Shown here: one piece after another, positions 1-9,310 of the stretch
How positions within the stretch are numbered: the first letter of the stretch is position 1
Layout: the number at the start of each line of letters is the position of its first letter
NCBI RefSeq assembly: GCF_007752345.1
Contig: NZ_CP036299.1
Span: forward strand, 4,312,001 to 4,376,000
Source of the DNA: Planctopirus ephydatiae
GTDB lineage: Bacteria > Planctomycetota > Planctomycetia > Planctomycetales > Planctomycetaceae
Direction: 5' to 3'
DNA length: 64,000 bases
Made by a program: the position numbers and the translations under genes
The notes under the pieces: generated by a model
The model's database searches: none
Seen by the model: the letters and a program-made list of their open reading frames with translations, nothing else
Told to the model about the DNA's origin: nothing

Positions 1-733
1 CCGGATTGCTGCCGTAGCTGAGGAACATATCGAGCTGAATTTCGGCATTGCCGGGGCGGTCGAGGAGAAACTGATCGTGGGCAGCTCCATCCGGGCTGAC
101 CCGCTCCGGTTGCTTCACCCCATGCAGATATTGCCACTTGGTGGCGTCGTAGTTGAGAACTCCCTTGAGGGCGTCGCGCTTCGTCTGGCTGGTGGGATCA
201 TTCCAGTAGGCCTTGATCGGCTTCCAGAAGTCGTTGTCGAGCCCTTCATCGTAGGCATTACCATTCTGCACGACGATGGCCGTGATGCGTTCGGGATGGG
301 CACTGGCCAGACGATAGCCGATCGGTGCGCCGTAGTCCTGCACATAGAGGGCGTACTTCGTGAGGCCGATCTTCTGTGTGAATTCGTCAATCACCTTCGC
401 CAGATTGTCGAAGGTGTAGGTGAATTTGTCGTGGGTGGGCATCGAGCTGTGGCCAAAGCCCGGATAATCCGGCGCGATGACGTGGTACTTGTCGGCCAGT
501 GCAGGAATGAGATTGCGGAACATTTGCGAGCTGGTGGGAAAGCCGTGCAGCAGCAGGATCGTCGGGGCATCCTTCGGACCAGCTTCGCGATAGAAGATGT
601 CTAGATCACTGACTTTGACCGTCTTGTGCAGAACGGCCTGTGTTTGAGCCTGGGTTTCGTTGGCGGAGTAAACTCCCCACGCCGTGATTACCGAAAGTGC
701 CAGCGCTATTGCGAAAGAATTCATGCGGAACAT
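1..733 (-). CDS. Secreted alpha/beta hydrolase, epoxide hydrolase/haloalkane dehalogenase-like (3' end outside window)
   Basis: The reverse strand is open from an ATG at 733 to the window edge, giving 244 visible residues. A hydrophobic N-terminus (about residues 5-22) looks like a signal peptide. The oxyanion-hole motif HGFP is at 63-66 and VQDYGAPIG carries the presumed nucleophile Asp133; Asp rather than Ser at the elbow points to the epoxide hydrolase/haloalkane dehalogenase branch. The catalytic His lies beyond the edge. GGAG sits 8 nt before the ATG; a second ATG at 724 is possible. It is the third gene of a minus-strand series with the genes at 1274 and 1903 and is probably under the same sigma54-type control. 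Substrate unknown. Confidence 0.85.
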   Translation of the reverse strand, partial: MFRMNSFAIALALSVITAWGVYSANETQAQTQAVLHKTVKVSDLDIFYREAGPKDAPTILLLHGFPTSSQMFRNLIPALADKYHVIAPDYPGFGHSSMPTHDKFTYTFDNLAKVIDEFTQKIGLTKYALYVQDYGAPIGYRLASAHPERITAIVVQNGNAYDEGLDNDFWKPIKAYWNDPTSQTKRDALKGVLNYDATKWQYLHGVKQPERVSPDGAAHDQFLLDRPGNAEIQLDMFLSYGSNP

Positions 734-785
734 AGTCAATACTCCAAATCAGAAGAGGGTTTTAGAGAACGAGTTTCTTGATCAT

Positions 786-1274
786 TTAGCGGACTTCGGG
801 AATGCCTTGATGATCGACACGGCGCGGGCCGGGTGCGGGCCAGAAGAACCTGCGGTCGGATTCGACGATATCGACATCGTTGATGCTGGCCTCGCGGCGA
901 CGCATCAAGCCGCCTTCGTCGAACTCCCAGAGTTCGTTGCCGTAGCTCCGGTGCCAGCCGCCGGCGAGATCGCGCCATTCATACTGGAAGCGAACGGCGA
1001 TGTGGTTATCCGTAAAAGCCCAGAGATCCTTCGCGAGGCGGTAATCGAGTTCCCGTTGCCATTTTCCAGCCAGAAACCGTTGGATTTCTGCGCGACCCGT
1101 GACGAATTCTCCCCGATTACGCCAGATGGAATCCTCGGTGTAGGCGAGGGAGACACGCTCTGGATCGCGGGAGTTCCAGCCATCCTCGGCCAGGCGGACC
1201 TTTCGTAGTGCCGTCTCTCGCGTGAATGGAGGAGCCAGCACCGAGGGTGAGTCTTGAAGGAAAGTCGTCGACAT
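786..1274 (-). CDS. DUF1348 / SnoaL-like (NTF2-fold) family protein
   Basis: A 162-residue protein with the features of the DUF1348 nuclear-transport-factor-2-like family: an N-terminal helix ([15 protein letters not shown]), a [13 protein letters not shown] segment and a Trp/Arg-rich sheet ([23 protein letters not shown]). The fold forms a cone-shaped pocket used by small enzymes or binding proteins; the reaction is unknown. AGG lies about 9 nt before the ATG. The gene is 92 nt downstream of the AhpD-like gene and about 50 nt upstream of the hydrolase, so the three probably share a transcript. Confidence 0.85.
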   Translation of the reverse strand: MSTTFLQDSPSVLAPPFTRETALRKVRLAEDGWNSRDPERVSLAYTEDSIWRNRGEFVTGRAEIQRFLAGKWQRELDYRLAKDLWAFTDNHIAVRFQYEWRDLAGGWHRSYGNELWEFDEGGLMRRREASINDVDIVESDRRFFWPAPGPRRVDHQGIPEVR

Positions 1275-1366
1275 GATGGTCTGCCTGCTTCGTGGGGCGG
1301 GAACTCGTTAGAGGCGCTGCTCAAGACGCCTCGTGACGGATGGTCATCGCGAGGCGTCGACTGTTG

Positions 1367-1903
1367 TTAGAGAGCCGGAGCGCGGGGGAAGTCGACTTCG
1401 GTGGCGGCGACGATGTTGAAGTAGTTGGTGAAGATGTCGAGTGCGACACCGGCCACCACTTCGGCGATCACCCCGTCGCCGAAGCCTGCATCGCGGACGG
1501 CCTGCACATCGGCATCGTTCACATGGCCGCGTGTCTCAACAACCTGCCGGGCGAAACGCAGGAGGGCATCCGTTCCGGGATCAACCGATTCCCCCTGGCG
1601 GCTGTCGCGAAGTTGATCGGCGGAGAGTCCGACCATCTTGCCGATAGCCGTATGGGCGGCCAGGCAATAGTCGCAACCATTGGCTTCGGCGACGGCCAAG
1701 GCGATCTGCTCGCGGACTTTCGCACTCAGCTGGCCGTGCCCCAGGGCGCCGCTGAATTGCAGGTAGCCTTCCAGGACCGCCGGAGCTTGGGCCATCGTCC
1801 GCATCATGTTGGGGACCATCCCCAGCTTGCGGCCGACTCCTTCGAGCAGTTCTTTGACGTGGCCGGTGGCGTGCTGTGGGTCGAGAGCGGTGATTCGTGG
1901 CAT
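1367..1903 (-). CDS. Carboxymuconolactone decarboxylase/AhpD-like family protein
   Basis: A 178-residue all-helical protein with the AhpD-type redox motif CDYCLAAH (C-x2-C-x3-H) preceded by EQIALAVAEANG. In this family the Cys pair and His support peroxidase or disulfide-reductase chemistry; many members are stress-induced and of unknown substrate. GGAG lies about 8 nt upstream of the ATG. It is first in the minus-strand operon and diverges from the sigma54 activator gene at 2120. A near-consensus -24/-12 element sits about 70 nt upstream (1974-1989). Confidence 0.9.
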   Translation of the reverse strand: MPRITALDPQHATGHVKELLEGVGRKLGMVPNMMRTMAQAPAVLEGYLQFSGALGHGQLSAKVREQIALAVAEANGCDYCLAAHTAIGKMVGLSADQLRDSRQGESVDPGTDALLRFARQVVETRGHVNDADVQAVRDAGFGDGVIAEVVAGVALDIFTNYFNIVAATEVDFPRAPAL

Positions 1904-1973
1904 GATGATTTCTCCAAATTTCTCAGCGTGCGGTGGATGTCACCAAACCAATTTGATGACGGAGTGGAACTAT

Positions 1974-1989
1974 TCCATTTCGCGTGCCA
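1974..1989 (-). promoter_or_regulatory. Candidate sigma54 (-24/-12) promoter of the AhpD-like operon
   Basis: Read on the minus strand, TGGCACG-N4-ATGGA matches the -24 box exactly. The -12 box has the right spacing, but the invariant GC is GG here, so this is a good half and a weak half. It would start transcription roughly 55-60 nt before the ATG at 1903, and the divergent gene encodes a sigma54 activator. Confidence 0.5.
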
Positions 1990-2059
1990 CTCACATGTGA
2001 ATGACACAACATGCTGTGAATAAAATGTTTATGGATTTTCCTTTGACTGACAGTGTGTT

Positions 2060-2110
2060 ACGAGATATCGTTAATTTACGAAACTTCGCGTACTTGTGAC
2101 GAAATCTCGT
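2060..2110. promoter_or_regulatory. Three tandem ACGA-N4-TCGT inverted-repeat sites (putative enhancer-binding array)
   Basis: ACGA-N4-TCGT occurs at 2060-2071 and 2099-2110, and ACGA-N4-TCGC (one mismatch) at 2078-2089. Start-to-start spacing is 18 and 21 bp. The array lies about 70 bp and more upstream of the candidate -24/-12 promoter and just before the activator start at 2120, where upstream activating sites of an activator of this class, possibly also autoregulatory, are expected. Confidence 0.6.
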
Positions 2111-2119
2111 GAGTGATCT

Positions 2120-3796
2120 ATGACTGGAGTCAGTCTGCCACCGCTGATGGACAATCCCAAGCGGCTGCTGTTGGATCTCGCGCGGGAACACGCCGTTGAA
2201 AGTCTGCTGCATCTCATTGTGAGCCGCCTGACCGAGCAGGGACGGGTGGCCCTCGCCCGCATCTGGTTGGCGCAGCCGACGACGCAATGTATCGGCTGCC
2301 CCTTGGAATATGCCTGCCGTGAACAGACGCAGTGCCTCCAGCTCGTCGCCAGCGGCGGTCATTCGGTGTCACCTGCCGAGGCCCCCTGGACGGCCATCGA
2401 CGGGGCTTTCCGGCACATGCCGTACGGCGTTCGCAAAGTGGGAAGGATTGCCGCGACGGGGATGGCCCTCGAAGAACCAGAGCTGAGCGAACCCTTGCCG
2501 GAGTGGATCGCGCGGCCGGAGTGGGTGCGGGCCGAGGGGATCCGCGGGTTCGCCGGCCAGCCGCTGATCCACCGGGGCGAAGTGTTGGGAGTGCTGGCGG
2601 TGTTCGCCCGGCAGAGGATCGGCGAAGAGTGCATGGGCTGGCTGCGGATGATCGCCGATCATGCGGCGGCCGCGATCGCCACGGCCCGCGCCTTCGCCGA
2701 GATCGACAGCCTCCGCAAGCGGCTGGAATTGGAGAACGAGTATCTAAGGGAAGAAGTGACAGGCAGCGGCGCGTTCGGCGAACTGATCGGGCAGAGTCCG
2801 GCCCTGGGTGCGGTCTCGCAGCAGATCGACCTGGTGGCACCGACCGATTCGGCAGTGCTCATTCTCGGGGAAAGCGGCACCGGCAAAGAGTTGGTGGCCC
2901 GTGAGATCCATCGCCGCAGCAGGCGATCGAATCGACCGCTCATCAAGGTGAACTGCGCCGCCGTCCCGCGCGAACTCTACGAGAGCGAGTTCTTCGGCCA
3001 CGCCAAAGGATCGTTCACCGGCGCACTGCGCGATCGCGTGGGACGCTTTGAACTTGCCGAAGGGGGAACGCTCTTCCTCGACGAGGTGGGTGAAATCCCG
3101 ATGGAACTCCAGGCCAAACTGCTGCGCGTGCTGCAGGAGGGGGAACTCGAACGGGTCGGCGAGGAACGCACCCGCCGGGTCAACGTACGGATCATCGCCG
3201 CCACAAATCGCGACTTGCGGTCGGAATCCGAAGCAGGGCGGTTCCGCCAGGATCTCTATTACCGCTTGAGCGTCTTCCCGGTGGAAGTGCCGGCCCTCCG
3301 CCGCCGGAAGGAAGATATCCCCCTGTTGGCGAACCACTTCCTCGGTGTCTCATCCCGCAAGGTGGGGCGTCCCCAACCGCTGCTGACACTGGCCGGTGTG
3401 CAGCGACTCCAGCACTACGATTGGCCAGGGAATGTGCGGGAACTGCAGCATGTCATCGAGCGGGCGGTGATCACTTCAACGCACGGACGACTGAACATCG
3501 AGCTTCCGCAGACAACGAAGGGAGAACGCTCGCCAACTGTGCCGGTCAACACTCCCCACCCGCCTGCGACTGCACCACTTGAGACTTCACCGACGGAGAC
3601 TCCCATCCGCACCGATCTCCAGATCCGGCAGCTGGAGGCCGAGAACATCCGCGCGGCACTCAAGGCAACAAACGGAAAAGTCTCAGGCCCCGGCGGCGCT
3701 GCTGCACTCCTGGGCCTCAAGCCAACCACCCTGGCCTCGCGCATGAAGGCACTGGGGATCAAACCTTCCCCACGCTATTCGACGGGAGAAGCTTGA
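2120..3796 (+). CDS. NorR-type sigma54-dependent transcriptional activator (GAF-AAA-Fis)
   Basis: 558 residues in three parts. Residues about 15-200 form a GAF-type sensor holding four cysteines at 57, 60, 66 and 72 (C-x2-C-x5-C-x5-C). The AAA+ domain has Walker A GESGTGKE (250-257), the sigma54-contact loop GSFTGA (297-302) and Walker [12 protein letters not shown] (315 onward). A Fis-type helix-turn-helix covers about 510-550 ([21 protein letters not shown]). A loop rich in Pro and Thr joins the last two. Order and length match NorR-like activators, but the Cys cluster suggests redox, metal or electrophile sensing rather than proven NO sensing. It diverges from the AhpD-like operon, its likely target. 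The ribosome site is weak (GTGAG). Confidence 0.92.
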   Translation: MTGVSLPPLMDNPKRLLLDLAREHAVESLLHLIVSRLTEQGRVALARIWLAQPTTQCIGCPLEYACREQTQCLQLVASGGHSVSPAEAPWTAIDGAFRHMPYGVRKVGRIAATGMALEEPELSEPLPEWIARPEWVRAEGIRGFAGQPLIHRGEVLGVLAVFARQRIGEECMGWLRMIADHAAAAIATARAFAEIDSLRKRLELENEYLREEVTGSGAFGELIGQSPALGAVSQQIDLVAPTDSAVLILGESGTGKELVAREIHRRSRRSNRPLIKVNCAAVPRELYESEFFGHAKGSFTGALRDRVGRFELAEGGTLFLDEVGEIPMELQAKLLRVLQEGELERVGEERTRRVNVRIIAATNRDLRSESEAGRFRQDLYYRLSVFPVEVPALRRRKEDIPLLANHFLGVSSRKVGRPQPLLTLAGVQRLQHYDWPGNVRELQHVIERAVITSTHGRLNIELPQTTKGERSPTVPVNTPHPPATAPLETSPTETPIRTDLQIRQLEAENIRAALKATNGKVSGPGGAAALLGLKPTTLASRMKALGIKPSPRYSTGEA

Positions 3797-3862
3797 ATCT
3801 GGATGACGAAAAGTGTTTAGCCGAGTTATGAACAACCCGTGGTCAAATTGCTGGCCTTTGGA

Positions 3863-5872
3863 TCACTCCGAGGCGGGAACCACAAAGACATGTCGAGGGC
3901 CAACATCAGCAAGTGGTCGAGGTTGAGATCTGTCAGGCCACCAGCCGAGTTCTTGATAGACGGGTGAATTGATCTGGAATCCCTTTTCGGGTTGTGAGCG
4001 ATCAACCAATAAGGGATCAGCCAATAGAGAATCCTTATCGTACCCCAGTTCTTGCCATGCCGCCCATTTCCACATTCCCCACCTCCATGGCTGGGGGGCA
4101 TTCGAGAAGTAGAGATTCCTATTGAGCTTCACGTTACGGTTCTTCCAATGAGAATGCAGAAAGTGACCCGTCGTGTTTACGACGACATTCTGTTCGAATG
4201 TAAACGAGTTATGCTCTTCTTCCTTTGTCCTGCGGACCCCTCCTTCTCCGCAATCGACAATCAGATTCCTGCGAATGATGTTGTCTTTACCATAGTGCTG
4301 ATGAAAACCCGCCTTCATGCAGCGAGCGACGACATTTTCCTCCAGGAGAATTCCTGTCGAACCTTCGTCTGTATAGAGGCCCCAGGCACCGTACTCGTGA
4401 CACTTCAAATCATGTATCAGATTCTTGCGAACGATCGTTCCCGGCTGTGGCCCCAGCAGATATACACCACCCATATCGCTGAGAAGCTCACTTCCCAGAT
4501 CGTGGATATGATTGTGTTCAACGATGTTGTGATGGCAGGGAGATTCTTTATAGCCCCACGTCCAGCCAACCGAGATCCCCGAATAGGGAGCATCGAAGAT
4601 CGTATTGTCCGAAATCCGGTTTTCACTCGATTGAAAGACGATGACTCCCACAGCACCAAAATCAATATTTCCATAGTGGCTGATCTGACAACCAGACACA
4701 ATGTTGTGACTGACCTGCTTTTCCGGCTCGGGTGCGATCACCGTCTCACCAATCCGGATCCCGCCCGCCCCCAGGTCATGCAATCGGCAGTTTTCAATCC
4801 GAATGGAATTGCTGCCTGTCTGCAGATCGATGCCATATCCCGCGACAAGAGAGACGCTCGAGTTTTTGAGCGTACATTGACGAGCCCAGCGGAATTGTAT
4901 GGCACCCCGGCGTTTGGCAGCTGCTTGAACATCGATTTCGCCTTGAGCAGAAAATGCACTCCCACATTCCCGGAAATCAAGACCCTCCAATGTCACGTTT
5001 TCGGCATGATCAACAATCAATAAAGCTTCCAGCAGCGAGACATCCACTGGTGGGATTGCCGATGAAGTATCTCGCTGCGAAAGTGGCTTCCAGAGGATGG
5101 CGTTTTCAGCAGGCCGATAGATCCATTCTCCCTCACGATTGATATCACCTAAAGTGTTCTCAAACCAGAACCGGTTTTTCTTTTCCTGCCGATGACTGAT
5201 GGCTGCCAGTGGAAGTGTGAGTGTGCGTTGTTTTGTATCAATGCCAGTCACAACCTGCTCGAAGCCAGCCCATTTCTGAACAGCTCGAATGACAAGGCCC
5301 GATTGATTGTCCCAGGCCGAATTCCAGTGCTCTTGAGGAATCTCCAGTTGGATAGGCCCATTTGCCTGTAGAGTCTGTTCTGTCTCCAGCCAGCCAGCAT
5401 CAGGAGTGCGAGCCCGGGCCAGGAGTTTACCATCGTGAAAGATCAGTCGAGGGTTGAGATGTGCCGGAACCGGCATGGGTAAAGTGGCCTGCCAAATCCC
5501 GTCATGCCCCGCGACAGGCTTCCAATCGTTCAGTGAAATCGACCCGCGAATGACGGTTCCCGGCGAGCCCCGAAGAGTCATCCCGTTATGCTTGGCAGTC
5601 AACTTCAGTGTCTTGTCGAGTCGATACTCTCCCGGAGAGAGAATGATTGTCGCCCCCGGTTGCTTAGCCACGATCCGGTCGATCGTTTTCTGAAGCGACC
5701 CTTCGACAAGCGACTCCGCAGAGATCCTCAGCGATTGCCGCAACCGCTCCCCTTGCTTCGCTTCCTCAGCCTGCAGATTCGTCAATAAAGACAGAACCAG
5801 CAAGAACAAAACATGCAGGCGTCCCGCCCAATTTGAAAATGTTCTCTTCAGAATTGAGAGACTTGGATTCAT
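3863..5872 (-). CDS. Secreted right-handed parallel beta-helix repeat protein
   Basis: 669 residues with an N-terminal signal peptide (LHVLFLLVLSLL near 20-31, then LQA-EEA). The body is a pectin-lyase-type beta-helix: repeated N-x-I/V steps such as NVTLEGLDF, NSIRIENCRLHDLGAGGIRIGE, HNIVSGCQISHYG and NIIRRNLIVDCGEGG. An early region (about 75-105) resembles the usual cap segment of planctomycete right-handed beta-helix proteins. Such proteins often act on polysaccharides; no catalytic set can be assigned by eye. It stands alone, 130 nt beyond the end of the first cyanophycin synthetase gene, with a hairpin between. Confidence 0.85.
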   Translation of the reverse strand: MNPSLSILKRTFSNWAGRLHVLFLLVLSLLTNLQAEEAKQGERLRQSLRISAESLVEGSLQKTIDRIVAKQPGATIILSPGEYRLDKTLKLTAKHNGMTLRGSPGTVIRGSISLNDWKPVAGHDGIWQATLPMPVPAHLNPRLIFHDGKLLARARTPDAGWLETEQTLQANGPIQLEIPQEHWNSAWDNQSGLVIRAVQKWAGFEQVVTGIDTKQRTLTLPLAAISHRQEKKNRFWFENTLGDINREGEWIYRPAENAILWKPLSQRDTSSAIPPVDVSLLEALLIVDHAENVTLEGLDFRECGSAFSAQGEIDVQAAAKRRGAIQFRWARQCTLKNSSVSLVAGYGIDLQTGSNSIRIENCRLHDLGAGGIRIGETVIAPEPEKQVSHNIVSGCQISHYGNIDFGAVGVIVFQSSENRISDNTIFDAPYSGISVGWTWGYKESPCHHNIVEHNHIHDLGSELLSDMGGVYLLGPQPGTIVRKNLIHDLKCHEYGAWGLYTDEGSTGILLEENVVARCMKAGFHQHYGKDNIIRRNLIVDCGEGGVRRTKEEEHNSFTFEQNVVVNTTGHFLHSHWKNRNVKLNRNLYFSNAPQPWRWGMWKWAAWQELGYDKDSLLADPLLVDRSQPEKGFQINSPVYQELGWWPDRSQPRPLADVGPRHVFVVPASE

Positions 5873-5928
5873 CAGATTTGCTCCTCGGGAGAAACTCGTT
5901 CAACCACCGAATCTCATCCTGAAATGCA

Positions 5929-5961
5929 GACTCCCGGCGTTGGCCTCAAACACCGGGAGTC
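5929..5961 (-). terminator. Hairpin downstream of the cyanophycin synthetase gene
   Basis: GACTCCCGG-C-GTT pairs with AAC-A-CCGGGAGTC around a 7-nt loop: 9 bp, one mismatch, 3 bp. It lies about 40 nt past the stop of the minus-strand gene ending at 5999. No U-run follows, so it may be a processing or stability hairpin rather than a simple intrinsic terminator. Confidence 0.45.
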
Positions 5962-5998
5962 CGTAGGGATCAACTTTTCATTCGCGCGAGGAAAATAG

Positions 5999-8689
5999 CT
6001 ATTCTTCCTCGAACGACTTCCTGGAACGATGAGGATTCGCCTGGGTCGCGACGGCCAGTGGGAGTTTCGAGATGTAGTTTTGGACGAACTGAATGGCTTC
6101 GTCGACCTGGTCGGCCTGAATGAGTACCAGATCGCCGGGCTCCATCCGCTGGAGGCACATTTCGATAGCGACCATCTCACCGCGGGTTTCGAGAATACTT
6201 GAGAGCCTGCCACCTTGAGAGAGGCCTTGCCGCATCAGTCGAATGACTTCACCATCCGCCCGGCCGCGCGTGCATTGATCTTCATAGATGACAATCTCAT
6301 CAAAGCCACTGGCAATGAGCTGAGCCTGCCGCACGATATCTTCATCGCGGCGATCGCCTGCAGCCGTATAGACAATCCGGCGGCGGCCATGTGGCAACTG
6401 GTTGATCGCATCGAGTAAGGCGACAATCGCCGATGAATTGTGGCCATAATCGATAATCAATGTGGCTCCAGCCGCTTCCAGCACATTAAACCGGGCCGGT
6501 GCTTTACGGATATCACTGCTGAACGTTTCGAGTGCCGAACGGATCGTTTCGAAGGGAATGCCCAGCGCCCAGGCCGCAGCCATCGAAGCCATGGTATTGT
6601 CGACCTGAAAACCAATCAGTCCCGAGAATGTCAGTGGGACATTATTGAGGGAAGCGACTCGCGCACTCCAGCTTCCTTCGGCTGCTACCAGCCAGTTCTG
6701 CTGGGTATAGACGGCTTTGCCACCTTTGGCCAGATGCGACTTGATCGCAGGGTGATCACCCGAGCGGGCAAAGAGAATCACTTTCCCGGGGCAGTAATCG
6801 GCCATGGCGAGAGTGATGGGATCTTCGGCATTCAGGACGGCGTGACCATCTGGTGAGACGTTCTCGACGATCACTCGCTTGACACGTCCAAGTTGTTCGG
6901 CTGTCTCAATGCCAGCCATCCCGAGATGATCGCCTTCACCAATATTGGTCACAATGGCGACATGGCAGCGGTCAAAGCCGAGCCCTTCGCGCAGAATTCC
7001 ACCACGGGCGGTTTCGAGCACAGCCGCTTCGACAGTGGGGTTTGAAAGAACAGTTCGAGCACTGCGCGGGCCACTGCAATCGCCCGTATCAATGCGACGA
7101 TCATCAATGTAGACACCATCAGTGCAGGTCATGCCGACGCATTTGCCCTGCTGGCGGAAAATATGTGCCATGAGGCGTGTCGTGGTCGTTTTTCCATTCG
7201 TTCCCGTCACTGACACGATGGGTACACGACCATCATCGCCGGGGGGGAACATGGTATTCACAATTGCTTCACCCACCGAACGAGGTTGACCGGAGGAAGG
7301 CTGGAGATGCATCCGCAATCCAGGAGCGGCGTTGATCTCGACAATCACACCGCCCTGCTGCTCGAGCGGCCGACTGATGTCACTGGCCACCACATCGACA
7401 CCGGCAATATCGAGGCCCACCATGCGGACGGCATCAATCACTCGTGCAGCGACTTCCGGATGGACTAACTCCGTCACATCAGCAGCGCTGCCACCTGTAC
7501 TGAGATTGGCATTACGCCGCAACAGCACCAGTTGGCCCGCGGCGGGAACAGAATCGGGAATCAATCCCTGATCGGCCAGCACAGCACAGGCGATATCATC
7601 GAGCGGAATCTTGCTGAGCGGCGTGGCGTGATCTTCACCACGGCGAGGATCGAGATTGACCTCACGAACCAGTTCGCGAATGGTGTGACGCCCATCCCCC
7701 ACGACTTGCGGAGGTTCACGGCGAGCAGCAGCCACCAGTTTGTAGCCAATAATCAGCAGTCGATAATCCGAACCGGGAGCAAACTTCTCAACGAGAATCT
7801 CTCGCCCTTCTTCCCGAGCTGCTGCAAAGGCAGAAAAGACCTGCTCTTTAGAAGAGAGGTTAACCGCGACCCCCCGGCCCTGGTTGCCATCTTTAGGTTT
7901 GATGACCACGGGCAGACCGATTTCGAGAGCCGCAGCCCAGGCATCTTCGGCATCCACGACCTGCCGCCCTTTGGGAACAGGGACACCAACTGCCTCCAGA
8001 AGGTTCTTCGTCAGCTCTTTGTCCTGAACAATCGCCTCGGCAACTGCACTGGTGCGATCCGTTTCAGCCGCGAGTATGCGATGCTGTTTGCAACCATAGC
8101 CTAACTGAACCAGACTGCGGGTATTCAAGCGGCGGAAGGGGATGCCGCGAGCCACAGCTGCCATGACAATCGAATTGGTACTTGGCCCGAGTCGAATCTG
8201 CTGGTCGAGTGTCCGCAGTTCGTCAACCATTCCCGAGGCAGAAATCGCCAGCTCAGGTGCGTGCCCGGGAAGCAGATTCTCCAGTGCGAGGGCATGACGG
8301 GACAAACGCAGAGCGTCCTTCAATGCCTGCCGGCCCACATCTTCTTCGCAATATTCAAAGGCAATGCGAAATAAGCCAGTCTCTCTGGTTTCGACAACGC
8401 GCCCTAGCGTGACGAATGAACCCGCAGCATTCTGCAGGCCCACAACCAGTCGTACCACAACCTCAGCGACTCCAAGCAGGATCGAGCGATCCTGTTGTGC
8501 CTGGCTGAAGACCTCGGTTTCATCTTCCTGTGCGAGAAAGGCCACCATCTCTGTCAGTTGTCCGCGGAACTTGGCCAGTTCGAGGGGAAACTGCATGGTT
8601 ACCTGACGCAAATCCAGGGTGGCTTCAATGACGGTCAATTGAGACCAGACATTCGGCCCACGCAACGCGCGGACATTCGCCAACTCCAT
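5999..8689 (-). CDS. cphA: Cyanophycin synthetase, complete paralogue
   Basis: The enzyme polymerises Asp and Arg into cyanophycin, a nitrogen store, using one ATP-grasp and one Mur-ligase-like site. The 896-residue product starting at MELANVRALRG has the N-domain, an ATP-grasp region (about 200-460, ending EINAAPGLRMH) and a Mur-like domain with P-loop GTNGKTTTTR (about 495). The Mur C-lobe motifs DYGHN (about 745) and AAGDRRDED (about 775) are intact. ATG 8689 was chosen because homology begins there and AAGGA lies 7 nt upstream; a GTG at 8728 would add 13 residues. A second paralogue follows upstream on the same strand (9311-11926). Confidence 0.93.
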   Translation of the reverse strand: MELANVRALRGPNVWSQLTVIEATLDLRQVTMQFPLELAKFRGQLTEMVAFLAQEDETEVFSQAQQDRSILLGVAEVVVRLVVGLQNAAGSFVTLGRVVETRETGLFRIAFEYCEEDVGRQALKDALRLSRHALALENLLPGHAPELAISASGMVDELRTLDQQIRLGPSTNSIVMAAVARGIPFRRLNTRSLVQLGYGCKQHRILAAETDRTSAVAEAIVQDKELTKNLLEAVGVPVPKGRQVVDAEDAWAAALEIGLPVVIKPKDGNQGRGVAVNLSSKEQVFSAFAAAREEGREILVEKFAPGSDYRLLIIGYKLVAAARREPPQVVGDGRHTIRELVREVNLDPRRGEDHATPLSKIPLDDIACAVLADQGLIPDSVPAAGQLVLLRRNANLSTGGSAADVTELVHPEVAARVIDAVRMVGLDIAGVDVVASDISRPLEQQGGVIVEINAAPGLRMHLQPSSGQPRSVGEAIVNTMFPPGDDGRVPIVSVTGTNGKTTTTRLMAHIFRQQGKCVGMTCTDGVYIDDRRIDTGDCSGPRSARTVLSNPTVEAAVLETARGGILREGLGFDRCHVAIVTNIGEGDHLGMAGIETAEQLGRVKRVIVENVSPDGHAVLNAEDPITLAMADYCPGKVILFARSGDHPAIKSHLAKGGKAVYTQQNWLVAAEGSWSARVASLNNVPLTFSGLIGFQVDNTMASMAAAWALGIPFETIRSALETFSSDIRKAPARFNVLEAAGATLIIDYGHNSSAIVALLDAINQLPHGRRRIVYTAAGDRRDEDIVRQAQLIASGFDEIVIYEDQCTRGRADGEVIRLMRQGLSQGGRLSSILETRGEMVAIEMCLQRMEPGDLVLIQADQVDEAIQFVQNYISKLPLAVATQANPHRSRKSFEEE

Positions 8690-8724
8690 AAAGCATCCTT
8701 TGTCAATGTCGCGGCAAACTGTCG

Positions 8725-8910
8725 TCACTGGGAGGTGGCATAGGCACTGGCCTGCCGCCGGTCGTTGGCATCAATGATCAATTGCTGCCAATGACCCTTT
8801 TCCTGTAAAGCCCAGACTCCAGTCAGGCGACATCCTGCCGCCTCGTGCCAGTCCTGCTGCTGGCTACTGAGTGTTGATCCTGTTGTATCGTCAAAATCAA
8901 GGTCGATCAG
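8725..8910 (-). pseudogene. Protein-like reading frame without a start codon (possible gene remnant)
   Basis: Between the two cyanophycin synthetase genes the minus strand reads about 61 codons ending ...DANDRRQASAYATSQ, with composition and codon use like a real protein (GCRLTGVWALQEKGHW). It has no ATG or GTG and only a late TTG, and an in-frame stop at 8911 separates it from an upstream open frame (9204-8911). Its TGA overlaps the GTG at 8728. It may be the 3' end of a decayed gene or a mis-started small gene; I do not recognise it. Confidence 0.3.
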
Positions 8911-9204
8911 TCACAAGTTCGCTTTGAGTCGAATTGGTAGTTCCATCAAAGCAATTCCAGCAACAGTTGTCATCAAGATGATAAAAGCTGTCGCAAGAAT
9001 GACGAATTTGTGAGTAGATCCTGCCCCCTGATACGTTGCTACTGCTCGTGTCTTATGAATTGTTGTGCATAGAGGAATCAGATCAGAGATGATTGAAATA
9101 AGTTCCTGCGAAGTTACGCAAGTGACGCAGGCCCGGTTAACAAAAATCTTGTTCACTGAAACTGAACACCACCCCTCGCAATTTGTATCTTCAGCAAATC
9201 TCAA
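8911..9204 (-). CDS. Doubtful small membrane ORF between the cyanophycin synthetase genes
   Basis: A 97-codon frame with a C-terminal hydrophobic stretch (FVILATAFIILMTTVAGIAL) long enough for one membrane helix. The N-terminal half is Cys-rich and not clearly protein-like. It is in frame with the protein-like segment just downstream and ends at the stop separating them, so it could be the front of the same broken gene. No family recognised. Apart from these two frames nothing else is evident in 8690-9310. Confidence 0.2.
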   Translation of the reverse strand: MRFAEDTNCEGWCSVSVNKIFVNRACVTCVTSQELISIISDLIPLCTTIHKTRAVATYQGAGSTHKFVILATAFIILMTTVAGIALMELPIRLKANL

Positions 9205-9310
9205 CCCGTGATTTCAAACACTTAAACTGCTAATACTGTCGATTTTGAACTCCCGAGACTGAATCTCCGCTGATTTTTCTGAAGTCGCCCTTTGGATGAA
9301 AACAGCAACA

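Noticed and set aside
77-604. 175-codon plus-strand frame
   Set aside because: It is antisense to the alpha/beta hydrolase, whose motifs (HGFP, VQDYG) are clear on the minus strand.
4052-5023. 323-codon plus-strand frame
   Set aside because: Antisense to the beta-helix gene; no protein-like motifs or ribosome site.
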